Shown in pieces: positions 10,088-20,868 of a stretch of DNA of 64,000 bases (the first letter of the stretch is position 1; each line of letters opens with the position of its first letter). The position numbers and the translations under genes are program-made. The notes below the pieces were generated by a model. The model ran no database searches. It was not told the origin of the DNA and saw nothing but the letters and a program-made list of their open reading frames with translations. The stretch comes from Pseudopyrenochaeta lycopersici (taxonomy: Eukaryota > Ascomycota > Dothideomycetes > Pleosporales > Pseudopyrenochaetaceae): assembly GCA_003313425.1 (NCBI GenBank), contig NHZP01000010.1, positions 1,054,001-1,118,000 on the forward strand, read 5' to 3'.

Positions 10088-11840
10088 TACAGTAATGATT
10101 GAGGGCCAGTCGGTATCTCGATGAGGTGGGAGCAGCTGGGGGGCTGGTCTGAGGGGAAAGGTGGAAAGCCCAACGCGTTGACACGCGATGGAAAACACGC
10201 TAGTGCGTGATCATGTGACCCAACAAGCACCTTCGATGAGACCTTAGGTACATATGAGGCTTTGGAGCTCGATGATAACATGGTGTGTATTTGATTTTTG
10301 AGGAAGGTAGGTGATTAGCATTAGTTCGATCACGATTTCATGCTGGTGTTCTATGATCCTCCTGCCAACTTCTTGCATAGCTCATCCGCGAATTAATTTA
10401 ACCCGGGTTTTCCTCGTCTTCGACAGCAGATATGTGGGAATGCACAATCCACAGTTGGTCTTCCTACAGTGGAAGAGGCATCGTTGTCATAAAACCATCT
10501 TATCAAGTTCACATCTGCTTTCGCCTCGTTTATGTTTGAGACGAAGAAAGTCCAGCCTCGGTGGCTGGCCATCGTTGTTAAAGTTTTCATCTAAAATCTG
10601 ACGGTAGCAGCTCATTATGTCCTCCACTTTTCCGATCTTGGACAACCGTGCTATGAAAATTTGTGAAAGACTGCCCGTAGTGTTGCTAAGATCTACGAAT
10701 GGAGCATTCATCAGGTTCCGCCAAATCTGTGACGGAAAACCAGATGTCTCCGTATCAATTCTGGCCATCAGTGTTCAGAAGATGCTTACGAGAATGTTTC
10801 CACTTCTAGCATATTATAAAAGTACATCGCCAGCTTCACATCTGAATATTATCGTTACCAAACCACCTGGCCAGATGCTTCCGCTCACTATTCTTATGGC
10901 ACACATTACCTTATCAGAGACATCTAGAGTCGAACACTGGAAAGTACATGTTCATCCTGAGAACTGAGACAAGTGATGCGGTGCCGAGCCGTTGAAAGAT
11001 GTTAAAAGAGAAAACCTCCGCTCCTTAGCGAACTTTTGGAAAAGAGCAAAAGTGAGTCAAAAAGAAGAGTAAATCCGACGCAGGGAAAGTGGCCCAGAGC
11101 TTTATTGCAGGCAATATTGCCAACTATGCGGCTAGCACCCACTAGTCAGGTCTCGGATTAGCAGAGGTCGATTCAAACACGATCATGTTTGCTAGAAGTA
11201 GAGTCAAGCCACTCTACTTCCCAGCGTGAAGTATACAAGCACCACATTAAGGAATTCTGAGTCGAAGGTCTTCGGCGGAGAAGGTTATCGCAGCTGGTAA
11301 ATGAAGACTTGGTAGTCGTTGGAGGGTGTTTTGTGAACACAGAGGAGGCTCCCAAAATTCAGATTTGGTCAAAGATGTGTTAAGTGGGAGCAGATCTTAT
11401 TAATGTGAATAAATGTTAAAAAGAAATATCAGCACAGTATCCGTAAAGCATAATATCTATTTGTAGCTTCTTGCCCCTTTCTCAGTGGAAACCGTCCCTC
11501 CGCATCCCTAGGGCGAGCAAGAATGCTGGAGGAGCAGAATGCTTGAGGAGCGCTGTCATCGTTCAGCTGTAGAGGGACGACGCGTTGAAATCTATAACTA
11601 TAGCATTCTCAGTCGCATAAATTAGATTCCAGTACTGTTTCATCAGAATTAGCATCAGCCATTCCACATCATAATCAAAGTCACTTTTTCTCCCAAACAA
11701 TTACTGTAGATGTGTAAATCCTGTATTGATGGATATCAGATATTGAAAAGCCCATCCTGGGTTGGCAAAAACACCGCAAACGCCTCGCCGAAGGCAATTC
11801 CTTTCCGAGAGATACCAGGTCGGCTGTGATAGGAAATCGC
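10088..11840. other. Intergenic region between Rdh54 and calcineurin B
   Basis: About 1.75 kb. It includes the Rdh54 promoter. One ATG-started minus-strand frame (10487-10768, 93 codons) has ordinary amino-acid composition but no recognisable motif and no convincing splice partner. I do not call it. Nothing else is visible. Confidence 0.4.
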
Positions 11841-12569
11841 TTAGAATTGATCCAGAGTCATGCTCATCGAGACATCCGTATTTTCGACCATCTTTGTAAA
11901 CTCCTCGAAACTGATCTTACCATCACGATCAAGGTCGGCTTCCATGATGGTTTTATCAACGATCTACTCACATATTAGCAGCAAGCACAACTATCCCCCT
12001 ACCCTTCTCATCAAGTCCACATACCTGCTGTAACTGCTGATCCTTCAAGTTGCTACCCACCATCATCTTGAGCACAATGAAAAGCTCGCCATTGCTGATA
12101 TACCCATCGCGATCTATGTCATATACACGAAACGCAAATCGCAGCTTCTCCTCTTTGTTGCCCTTGCTGCTGAACGCGGAGAGACCGGAGACAAATTCTT
12201 GGAAATCCACGTCGCCGCCGCCGTCTTCGTCGAAGATGGCAATCATGCGCGTCGCGAGCGGATTGGAGGAGATTTGTGGGAGAGCGAGGAATTCGTCCCG
12301 CTCGATGGTGCCGGAGTTGTCCTGTGAGGTTTTGTTAGGTACGGGTTACGACAGATTGCATCCTTCTTGTTTTCGGGAGCGACATGCCTTGTCCAGTTTC
12401 ATGAATCGCTTTCGCAGGCGATCTACCTCCTCACGGTCGACTGCCAGCTGTTAGTTTGTGATTTCTAGCCCCGCGAGCGCTCACACGAGCAGCCCCTCTT
12501 CTGCACTTGATACATACAATTCGAGCCGGAGGCTATGTTGTCGAGGAGCCCCGACTGCTGGTTTCCCAT
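11841..12569 (-). CDS. CNB1: Calcineurin regulatory subunit B
   Basis: Four exons on the minus strand (12518-12569, 12388-12440, 12025-12321, 11841-11963) join to 174 residues, the normal fungal length. It starts with MGNQQSGLL, so Gly2 can be myristoylated. Four EF-hands follow, with loops including [36 protein letters not shown] and [12 protein letters not shown]. It ends in MSMTLDQF as in other calcineurin B proteins. It binds the catalytic A subunit and makes the phosphatase respond to Ca2+/calmodulin, controlling Crz1-type stress transcription, growth and virulence in fungi. The second intron (12322-12387) has a GC donor (GCATGT) and an AG acceptor; the others are GT-AG. The start codons of this gene and the DUF1770 gene are 224 bp apart and divergent. 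Confidence 0.96.
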
Positions 12570-12792
12570 CTTGGTAGCTTGTCTGCGGTACGGATTGGCT
12601 CGTGGCAACAAAGTCGGGCGTTGTAGCTGTCGTGGGGTTGACAAGTTCCAGGTCCCGCTGCAAAGGGTCCGTTTGCGCTAACTGGGCAGGGGGGCCGACG
12701 TCAACTGCCAAGGCTGGAGTCTCTCGTCCAAGGTGCTGCTACTTCATGTGCTACAGCTATCGACCTTCTCGTCGACAACCAGTCGAAGCAAT

Positions 12793-13427
12793 ATGGATTC
12801 GGGAATCCCCACCGAAATTGCATCGACGATACAAGGAGCATCTGTGAATCGTCACCCCTCGCCGCGCCATGATCTCAACCCCTCGACTGCCGCATCTGAG
12901 AAGCAACCAGTGACTTTTGATGCACACCCAGACCCCGATACCTTGTCAGACCTCGCCGAAGATGAGATCCCAATTAGCGTGCTCAATCCAGTGCCGCGGC
13001 GGAGTACAATGCCACCGCTGCCCGATCTAAGGTTCGAGCAGAGCTATTTGAAGAGCATTGAGCAGGCACAAGGGTGGCAGGGAGTGCTCTGGATTACATT
13101 GAGGGATCAGGTATGGCTGGCAATGGACATTTGGTGGGACGTTGTTAGCTCATTGGCAGGGACAGGTCATCATGTGCTTCGCACAAGGTGTGCTATGGAC
13201 GCTCATTCTTAACGGCTGGCGGCATTGGAACCGATCAGCCAAATTCAGTGGACAGAGTGTTGGTGCAAGGATACGGAGATGGTGGTGGGGTGTCAATAAC
13301 TGGTCGATCCCGAATCCAAAATCACGGATGAAGCACACCAAGTTTGCAAAGAACGTGTCGGAGGTAACTGCTACATTCCTAAAAGTTCGATGCCTTGGCT
13401 GACGTTGAAGTATAGATGACGCGCTAA
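12793..13427 (+). CDS. DUF1770 fungal protein of unknown function
   Basis: Three exons (12793-13110, 13160-13363, 13416-13427) give about 177 residues. The start at MDSGIPTE is the first ATG in the conserved frame. The N-terminal half is polar and disordered. The conserved part is PPLPDLRFEQSYL, then GWQGVLWITLRDQ, then VLWTLILNGWRHWNR and a basic Trp-rich segment. This matches my memory of the fungal DUF1770 family. A single hydrophobic stretch next to a basic Trp-rich patch suggests membrane association. The acceptor of intron 1 is ambiguous (AG at 13159 or 13165, both in frame). The last exon encodes only MTR and a stop; without that splice the frame would run to 13402. Function unknown. 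Its divergent partner is calcineurin B. Confidence 0.75.
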
Positions 13428-14217
13428 TAGATAATGTAGCACTACCATGGAGAGTTTCTGGGCGTTGCTCAGAATTGAGCTTCTACGCTATAATATTGCC
13501 TATTTCAGCGTATAAAATATTGCCTCGGCGATGATCAACTGAGTTCAAAAAAGCCCTGCATTACATCAGCATACACATGTTAATGTGACGACTTCTGGCC
13601 ACAACATGAAAACAGGATCATAGTAGGAGGTGGTGCGACTTCTCTGGTGTGTGCACATTATACTCAGAAGATTGTTCCATAGACCGATCCAAGAGTTGAA
13701 CGAGAAATTTCAGCCAAGTTAGTAGATTCTCCGTACTCGAAAATATACTAGGCTTATATGATTGTTGTTACCGAGAAGCTTTCATGAAGAATCCGTAGGG
13801 GAAGGAAGATGATGGTAGCCTAGGAATGACGGGGAGGGAAGGGGGTTGATTTCCGTAGTACGATCTCGGCGTTGCGCCAAGCAGCTCGGCGAGACCTTCC
13901 TTCAGCATGTTCGAGTTTAGACTGAGTGTAAACTCAGACCACAGGTCATTCTATTCGCAGAGAAAGGGCGCAACATATGCCATCCATCCGTCTGCTGACA
14001 AATGTTCTGATTTTGAACAAACCTCAGCGGCTTACAACTCGACGTCATACAGCATGCTTGATCTGGCGCAAGTAAGCTATATACAGGGAAATCCGACATG
14101 TCTATAACAGCCGAAAATACAGAATTAACTCCTCTATCCCCTTTTCCCTTGGATTTTGTTGCTTCCAAATTAGCGTCCAATAATTTCTCTGACAGACTAG
14201 CCTACACGCACACACAA
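13428..14217. other. Intergenic region upstream of the NmrA-like gene
   Basis: About 790 bp holding the promoter of the downstream gene. Only short frames are seen, and no motif or repeat stands out. Confidence 0.4.
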
Positions 14218-15297
14218 ATGGTCAATATAGCAGTCGCAGGAGGAACCGGTGGAATTGGGCGCACCATCGTCGAAGAGCTTGTCCGGCAAGGAATTCACAA
14301 CGTCATAGTCCTAAGTCGGAAGGTCTGTATGTTTCGTACTTGATTGTTTATCTCATCTTTCCTGTATATTATCGGCCCCTAACGGCTTCACAAGGCCTCC
14401 CCACAACATGGATTCGAATCTGTCCTTGTGCTTGGAGTAAACTACAATGACTCCGCAGCCGTGAAGAAGCTCCTTCAAGACCACAATGTTGAAGTTGTCA
14501 TATCAGCCCTCGCACTATTCACCGAGGAGGGTGCACGAGCACAAATGGACCTCATTGATGCAGCAATTGGATCCGGAACTGTGAAACGCTTCATACCCAG
14601 TGAATACGGAATTAACTATTCGCACCCCGGGCTTCTGGATTTCCACCCTCAAGCGCAATGGTGGCTTGATGCTGCAGATGTTCTACGTGCCTCACACCTT
14701 GACTTCACACGCATCATCTTCGGCTGGCTTCTAGACCATTACGGATTTCCACATTTCAAGAGTCATATGAAGCCATTCAATTTTGCGTTAGACTTCAATA
14801 ACCGGCGTGCAGCACTCCCTGGAGACGGCAACTTCCCTGTCACATTTCTTCATTCCGTAGATGTTGCGAAATATATCGCTGCATTGCTCAACAAACAACA
14901 GAGGTGGCCCGAGACGAGTGCATTTGCTAGTGATAGGTTGACCTGGAATGAGTTGGTTTGGATAGCGGAGAGAGTCATGGGTGAGCCAACTCGTTCCTAC
15001 TTTCCCGTTTAAGTTTGTTGATTAAATATGACTCTAGGCGCGAAATGGGAGGTGACTTTCGAGCCTCTTACAGAGTTAGAGAAAGGTCAAGCTACATTGC
15101 TCGAGCAGCCTGACGGATCTTATGACCTCTCAGAAGACGCATTGCAGCATATGGTGGCTGAGTTTGGTATAATGGCGGTAAAGGGAATACTGGATGTGAG
15201 TATTGAGGGAATAAGGAACGAGGACTTTCCGCAAGTTACGCCCTTGGGTGTGGAAAGATTGATTGAGGAGGCCTGGGGCCAACGATCTGGGAAGTAG
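14218..15297 (+). CDS. NmrA-like / isoflavone-reductase-like NAD(P)-binding protein
   Basis: Three exons (14218-14322, 14395-14980, 15038-15297) give 316 residues. The N-terminus carries the Rossmann glycine motif GGTGGIG (residues 8-14). VKRFIPSEYGINY follows (about 106-118), a hallmark of the NmrA/isoflavone-reductase (PCBER-like) family of atypical SDRs. This family includes redox-sensing regulators and reductases acting on phenolic compounds. The canonical Tyr-Lys pair of classical SDRs is not evident, as expected for the family. The gene is likely cytosolic; the substrate is unknown. Introns are 72 and 57 nt and both GT-AG. A phosphotransferase relic starts 15 bp after its stop codon. 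Confidence 0.88.
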
Positions 15298-15311
15298 TGT
15301 GGGCGCCTCAA

Positions 15312-15728
15312 ATGATAAATTGTCGCCTACAAAGACAGAAGTTAATTGACCTGTCACAACGCTGGACCGCACTTGGTCTCCCTGGTCGATGTCAGTATAA
15401 ACCCACTGAAGAGGAACTTGCGAATCATGCGAAGCAGTATGAAGATTTTGAAACTGTCCAGCAGCTGAAGTTGTTCCTCAAGCATGCGCTCGATGCAGAG
15501 TCGGATGGATGGGTGCCTACCGACAAATGGGTTACAGCAAAAGCGGAAAACGCGAGGTTGTTTTGTCAGTGGTTAGAGAGTATCAAGGAGTTTGGAGGCA
15601 ATGAAGATCGTGCTCGAGCCCTCTGGCCATTTGGTGAGGTTGACACAGCAAAAACGGAATATGGCAGCTTTGGAAAGTACATGGTTATCATATGTAAGGA
15701 AAGGAAAAACACATATGTACACAGATGA
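15312..15728 (+). pseudogene. C-terminal fragment of a fungal phosphotransferase-like protein
   Basis: An open frame of about 139 codons begins just after the NmrA-like stop. Its sequence (GLPGRCQYKPTEEELANHAK, then YEDFETVQQLK, then SDGWVPTDKW, ending ALWPF) resembles the C-terminal tail of fungal APH/Fmp29-type (aminoglycoside phosphotransferase-like) proteins. That tail normally follows a kinase-like domain of several hundred residues, which is absent here. The upstream DNA is occupied by the NmrA-like gene. I read it as a relic left by a rearrangement or deletion; it may still be transcribed as a short ORF. The family assignment is from memory of the tail pattern. Confidence 0.45.
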
Positions 15729-15810
15729 AAGATTCCCCGGCTAGCTAGCCTCTACCGAGTTAATTCATACTCGCAAACCGCTCTGTAATCTTTCGCAACA
15801 TGGCGCTATG

Positions 15811-16550
15811 TTACCGCATAAGTGGCGGTCGTGCTTCCTTGTTGAATGCCATACGGCTGCACAACCACTCCACTGCCTCTTGCACTCCCGTACCTGTCAG
15901 TGCACTACATGGCAACACCCTACTGTCCCTCACATTCCCTCCCTTCTCGCCCTCAAAAACCCTCCTTACGAAACCCTCCTTGATTCGCACCACCTCGACA
16001 CAATCTTCCCTATCCTGCTTGTTCGCTAGTATTAGAATTGGCACACCACTCGCATCCTCATTTGCCAGCACGCTCTCTAGGACTAGCTTGCATTCATCCA
16101 ATCGTCCGATGTCCTCGTTCCTCGCCGCATCGACGCTCGATAGATCAGCTAATGTTGCGTTTCCAACGTCGCTGCTGTCTATGACGAATACGATTGCATG
16201 ACAGCTACTGTAATAGCTCTGCCACAGGCCGCGCAAACTATGCTGACCGCCTACGTCCCATATTTTGAGGTAGATTGGGGGGTTTGGGGGTGGAAGAGGG
16301 ATGGTAGCCACATTTTGGCCGACGGTGGGGACGGTTTTTAGGTTTGGGTGCGAGGGTGTGTAGGTGCCTTTAATTTGCTCGAGGAGCGTCGTTTTTCCGG
16401 CATTATCGAGGCCGAGAAGGAGGACTGAGTACTCTGGTTGGTGTCAGCTGTGGTTTAGCATGTATTGGGGAGGCGAGTGGACAGTGGTCGGATGTGAGTA
16501 CCTTCTTTACTTGTGGCGTGTAGGTATATTGATTTGAACAAGTGGTACAT
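15811..16550 (-). CDS. ARL3: Arf-like GTPase Arl3/ARFRP1
   Basis: Two exons (16502-16550 and 15811-16433; intron 68 nt, GT-AG) encode 223 residues. The protein starts with MYHL rather than MG, the feature of the Arl3/ARFRP1 branch, which is N-terminally acetylated rather than myristoylated. GTPase motifs are intact: G1 GLDNAGKT (24-31), switch/G3 WDVGGQ, G4 NKQD and G5 CSALTG. It acts at the trans-Golgi, recruiting Arl1 and golgins and controlling endosome-Golgi traffic. Insertions around the linker after ESVLANED and before RVLPCS make it slightly longer than the human protein (about 201). The start lies close to the splice junction, as in many small fungal GTPase genes. Confidence 0.9.
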
Positions 16551-17067
16551 TGTCTGCGGAGAGCGGAGTCTCGGCGGCGTGCTTCACATGTTCGTGGTTG
16601 GCAGGTTGTGTTGAGTACGGCGTGCTATTGATGCCTCCAATACGCTCTTATCGATAACAAAAGGCGTTCACCATGGCGCAGCCTCGTGCATTTACATTTC
16701 AAGCATCACCCACGGTGATTCACCTTGGAACCATCAACACGTGCATTGTTCTTCGAACACGCGTGTAAATGAGATGGAGAGGATCAACAATCGAATCATA
16801 GTCAATGTTCTGCCTCAAAAATCGCTAGCATTCATGACGATCGTTATGGAAACTCCAATAGGAGCCTAGTCGTATGTTGTGCTCTTATTCAGGCGATGAA
16901 ACTTGGGTATCAGGTAGAAAGTCGTATTTCATCTTTCCTTTCAAGCTACTGGCCTGTTCGATGGATGCGGTATGCCAATATCTTAAGAGGCCGAACTCGA
17001 TGGGACGTATGACCAAAGCCTGCTTTGTATCAGCAGGTGAAGGGTTGTAGGTATAACCAAGCACAGT
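16551..17067. other. Intergenic region, Arl3 promoter and CNMT 3' side
   Basis: About 517 bp between two minus-strand genes. It holds the Arl3 promoter and the methyltransferase 3' UTR. No gene or repeat seen. Confidence 0.4.
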
Positions 17068-18420
17068 TCACTTCTTTCTTGCTACCCAAAATGACGGCCG
17101 ATACGTGTTACGGAGCATGCTACGTGGGTTGGAAACATATCCTGTCTCAATATTCCCACACTCAAGCTTCTCCACTGAGAACCCGAAGTGCTCGACGAGC
17201 GCCAGCACCTCCTCATGTGTTAATTCGACAGAACCAGGATCACCAATGCCTGCATCAACGACTCCAGCTCTCGTTGTCTTGTGCCCCTCGCTTTCATCTC
17301 CATCACAATCTTTCCGCGAAGTATGATGCCAAAGTAGAGGCCCCAAATTGACCCATATTCCGCCTGGCTTGAGACAGCTACGCACAGCTTCGATATACCG
17401 AATGATGTTGGGCGCAGTATCAACAAAGAAGACTGTAGCTACTGCGCTGAATATGTTCATATACTCGGATTGGGTATAAACTACGCAGAAGTCGCCGGTT
17501 GACATGCTCATCCGTTCGTGGCCCGGTACCTGAGAATGACCTGTACTGACAAGCTCTGAGCCAGGATGAACGTCGGGGACTCGGAAAGTTTGAAACTGAT
17601 CAGAGCGGTTGATATGATTAGAGCAATTAAGGGCAAAGGGCGCGATGTTGAACTGTCCAGCTTTCTCTGTATGGTTGAGAATGAGGGAGCTTGCCATGAG
17701 TTCATGGTATGAGATCTCATTCCCTTCAACACTAAAACCTGCACAGCATAAATCGAAGACTAGACGCCCCAGGCCAGCTCCTGGAACTAAGACTCTAAAC
17801 TCGGATCTGTCCACGTCTGCCAATGCTATTGATCGTGCTGCAAACTCGTTGTTCAATACTGCTGTGACTGGGTCAAAGCAGCTCGCTCGCTCGCTCGCAC
17901 CCTCTGCACTCCATTCTCGGTAGAACTGGTTCACGCAGCTCCGTGCTTTGTCCATGTCGGTTTGTGAGGTTTGTACATGCATGTGATCCATCACAATCGA
18001 GTAGATCTGATATTCGTCATGAGCATGTTTCTCTGGCACGATTGAGGCCACCCAGTCACTGTCGATTGTAGGCGCTAGGAAAGCCTTGAACCCCGCAATG
18101 AAAATGGCTTCGGCCAGTTCTGCATTGCCGTCGATTAGTTCATCTAGCTTTGAGAAGGAATCGAGAACCGAAAACGGCGGCTTCGACAAGAGCATCCAGT
18201 GATCTCGAGGTAATGAATAAAAGGCCTGTCGGCGGACATGGGTGCCATTGAAATGCGCCAGGCGACGATACGAGCTGGTATGATCAATATCTTGCGTGGG
18301 CTCAGGACTTTTAGAACAGTTATATACATACCGAAACGAGTCCAGGACTGATAGAAGATGTTTCTGTTCCTCTGGATCTGCCATCGGATTAAAGTCACCT
18401 TCCCACTCCTTTTCTGGCAT
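17068..18420 (-). CDS. Carnosine N-methyltransferase-like (N2227 family)
   Basis: The N2227-type SAM-dependent methyltransferase. The first ATG in frame is at 18418-18420 (MPEKEWEG); the longer open frame upstream has only GTG. A 57 nt intron (18275-18331, donor GTATGT, acceptor CCAG) interrupts the conserved sequence. Removing it restores LDSFRSYRRLAHFNGTH, as in the family, giving 431 residues. SAM-binding motif PGAGLGRL is followed by GNEISYHEL; FDLCC, VATVFFVDTAPN and GGIWVNLGPLLWH are also family hallmarks. Human CARNMT1 and yeast YNL092W methylate the imidazole of histidine-containing dipeptides to anserine; some members act on protein histidines. Because the intron is a multiple of three without a stop, the unspliced message would still be translatable. 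It shares a divergent promoter with the Pac4-like gene. Confidence 0.88.
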   Translation of the reverse strand: MPEKEWEGDFNPMADPEEQKHLLSVLDSFRYVYNCSKSPEPTQDIDHTSSYRRLAHFNGTHVRRQAFYSLPRDHWMLLSKPPFSVLDSFSKLDELIDGNAELAEAIFIAGFKAFLAPTIDSDWVASIVPEKHAHDEYQIYSIVMDHMHVQTSQTDMDKARSCVNQFYREWSAEGASERASCFDPVTAVLNNEFAARSIALADVDRSEFRVLVPGAGLGRLVFDLCCAGFSVEGNEISYHELMASSLILNHTEKAGQFNIAPFALNCSNHINRSDQFQTFRVPDVHPGSELVSTGHSQVPGHERMSMSTGDFCVVYTQSEYMNIFSAVATVFFVDTAPNIIRYIEAVRSCLKPGGIWVNLGPLLWHHTSRKDCDGDESEGHKTTRAGVVDAGIGDPGSVELTHEEVLALVEHFGFSVEKLECGNIETGYVSNPRSMLRNTYRPSFWVARKK

Positions 18421-18723
18421 TTCTGCTACTGTAGTTGTCTCGTCTTCCACGCCCCCAGCTGCGGGTTTCTGTGCTGTACCCACGAGTTTGCACAGATTTC
18501 GAAGTGTGAAGATCCCGTGACTTTTTCATGGAACACCGACACCAAGTGCTCGACTGATCGCGACAATTTCCCTGGTGATCCCACCTGCCTGTGTACAAAT
18601 GGCGTGAGCTTGGGTAGCAAATGCATGCAGAGCAGGCTTCGAAACTTCCCCGCGCTATTATCGCGGGTTTGCCCCACAGTCCCATCAACATCCTCACAAG
18701 AAGCACAGCCAGCTTCACACCAA

Positions 18724-19220
18724 ATGGCTACCAGTATGGAAAACAGCGGCGCGTCACACACGCCGATAGAGGTCGTTTTCCCATTACCAAGAGCACCGCA
18801 TACGAATATTCACCTCCAGCTTACGGTCAATGGCCCGACCCTGATGCTCTTTCTCACCACTGTTACGTCCGACTCGGCTTCTTCCACACCTATGGGCTCT
18901 TTCGTATACGCTATGCCAAATGTACGACGCAACCACCCTGTGTAGCATCCCCAATCAAGGCTGACTTCACCGCCTAGAGGTCTTCAGCGAGTGAGACATT
19001 TAGCACGCCACTCTTTACGCACACCGGAACACTAGATTTCGCTATTCGGCTATCAAAGGTTCTCGCACGCAGGACAGGAAAGCCGGTATATGTAGGCAAT
19101 TCGGCAAGCTTTGCAAGTGCAGGCATGGGCGGTACGGTTGAGGAAGAGATGGAGGGGTTTCGAAGGGTTGTTGAGGTTGTGATGAGCTTGTTGGAGAAGA
19201 AAAATGAGGCCAACGTCTAG
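18724..19220 (+). CDS. Proteasome assembly chaperone 4-like (Pac4/Poc4)
   Basis: Two exons (18724-18921 and 18978-19220; intron 56 nt, donor GTACGA, acceptor CCTAG) encode 146 residues. The fold pattern is IEVVFPLPRAPHTNIHLQL, then a strand, FVYAMPN, then TLDFAIRLSKVLARRTGKPVYVGNS and EEEMEGFRRVVEVVMSLL at the end. This matches the fungal proteasome assembly chaperone 4 family, which helps Pac3 build the alpha ring of the 20S proteasome. An alternative start at the second Met (18736) would remove four residues. The donor is not optimal, so the junction carries some doubt, but the frame closes and both sides look family-like. Confidence 0.7.
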
Positions 19221-20868
19221 TGCTCGGTCGCTGCGGAGTATATCTAATGGGTGAGGATGCGGGCCCGCCTTGCCGTAAAGACACCATACTTAAACTTCTA
19301 CGCATCTCTGAGTCTGACACAGGTACAACTAACCGTTTTCTTTGAAAGAAGCAGCAGAAATGCTGACATTGAACGGAGCAAAGATCACAATCCGATAAGC
19401 ATACATCCAAAAGGTGTGCTATTTGCAATCTATTATACAGGCTTGTGCTAAGCAACTTTTCTTTGTATCGATTCATCCACGGGCACCAAAGGACAGTTAT
19501 TTACATATTGTTCAGCCTCTTCTTCATGTAGTCAGACTAGATCAACGTGCTCAAAGGAGTTTGTCGGGATATGCGACATTGCCCGGATTATTATCTCCAT
19601 TGGACATGGGCGCAGACCAATTTCTCCGCTCCTTGTCCGCTTTCTCGAGCACTTCGCGGGTATGCTCCTTGTTCTCCTCGGAGAGGTCTATAAAGATATC
19701 AGTGGCGGGACAATATATGAAAAGGGAGTATGAGGCAAACTGGGGTTTTTTGAATTGGCTTTGCTCTCCTTTGACAGTCTTTAAGTTGGCAGACATGGCG
19801 CGTGCTACTAGACTCACTTTGGCGATTATTGTCAAGGCGTATTTGAGAGTGTCTGCTTGGAGGCCGTTTGAGGTCGTTGAATTGGTTTGATGGCATTACG
19901 AGAATCAAAGAGGGACAATCTCGAACTCTTTCACACATTCCATGCACTCGAAGTAACATAATGAGCTCTTTCTTTAGGCTAAGACCCCATGCACGCATGA
20001 TTAGCTTTCTTCCCAGCATTGCATAATTTACTCTAGTCTCAATGATTGGGACAGCGCTTATCAAAACCAGGTTTAAACCTGAGGCGTTGTCGAACTGTCT
20101 ATCCAATCTCTCTGCGGAGGCTTGTACGCCGTTGCTGAAGGAACGAAGCCATCGTGCCAGCTTATGGCAGCGCATCACATCTGGCATGCGTAAAAGCAGG
20201 GTTGCAATCATTTGGCTGCCATGGTTCCTAGATAACCGTGAGCCTACATGCTGCATGGTTTATCGATCCTTGGTCGACCATGCCATTTGCCGATGGCTTT
20301 CCGGAGACATGTGCTAGAACATGCCAACAAGTCAGCGTCCTACCCTACAATTACCGCATAGTTGTGATACAAGAAGGTCATAAACTTCATCTGTAGCATG
20401 TACATTGCCCGAACTTACAAGCACGCACGGGAGAAGTGAATTGGACCCTGAAATCTAGTTTCTAATCAGGTAGCTTTAGGAACATTACCGCTGCTCATCG
20501 CACAACGAGCATCAAAGGCTGCAGTTTTCCCTAAAATTTCTTGTTACGTGCGCAATTTCTCAAAGTAGCATATACAACTGACGTCAGCGCTCTGTCAGCC
20601 GAATTACCATCTTTCTCCTCGAGTCATCATCTTGGTTATGCACTACCCAAGAAGAGGGAGTATCGAGCGCTTAGCTTGACTGTCACTTAAATGAGGCAAG
20701 ATGCCATCTTACATCAGGCGGAGAATGACTCATTGCAGAAGGGGTGGGAGAAGATCTGAGTTGTTTGTTTCATTGATGACTCACAAAGCAATACTGTAGT
20801 ACTACTCATAGGATACTATTCGTTTTGTCCTGGCTCATGCACCCATGAAATTATTGAAGTTAATAATC
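19221..20868. other. Intergenic region with weak short ORFs
   Basis: About 1.65 kb. A minus-strand ATG frame at 19551-19796 (81 residues, charged C-terminal half) might be a small gene, but I recognise no family and find no splice partner. A longer minus-strand frame (19699-20256) has the composition of noncoding DNA. No repeats or RNA genes recognised. Confidence 0.35.

Noticed and set aside
10487..10768. 93-codon ATG frame on the minus strand
   Set aside because: Plausible composition but no family, no splice partner and no neighbour to support it.
11964..12246. Truncated calcineurin B ending at a stop after QLQQ
   Set aside because: That stop lies inside a 61 nt intron; splicing gives the complete fourth EF-hand and normal C-terminus.
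18421..18483. Longer N-terminus for the carnosine methyltransferase
   Set aside because: The upstream 21 codons begin with GTG, lie outside the conserved region and have no ATG.
19699..20256. 185-codon minus-strand ORF
   Set aside because: No recognisable family, odd amino-acid composition and no supporting splice or promoter signals.
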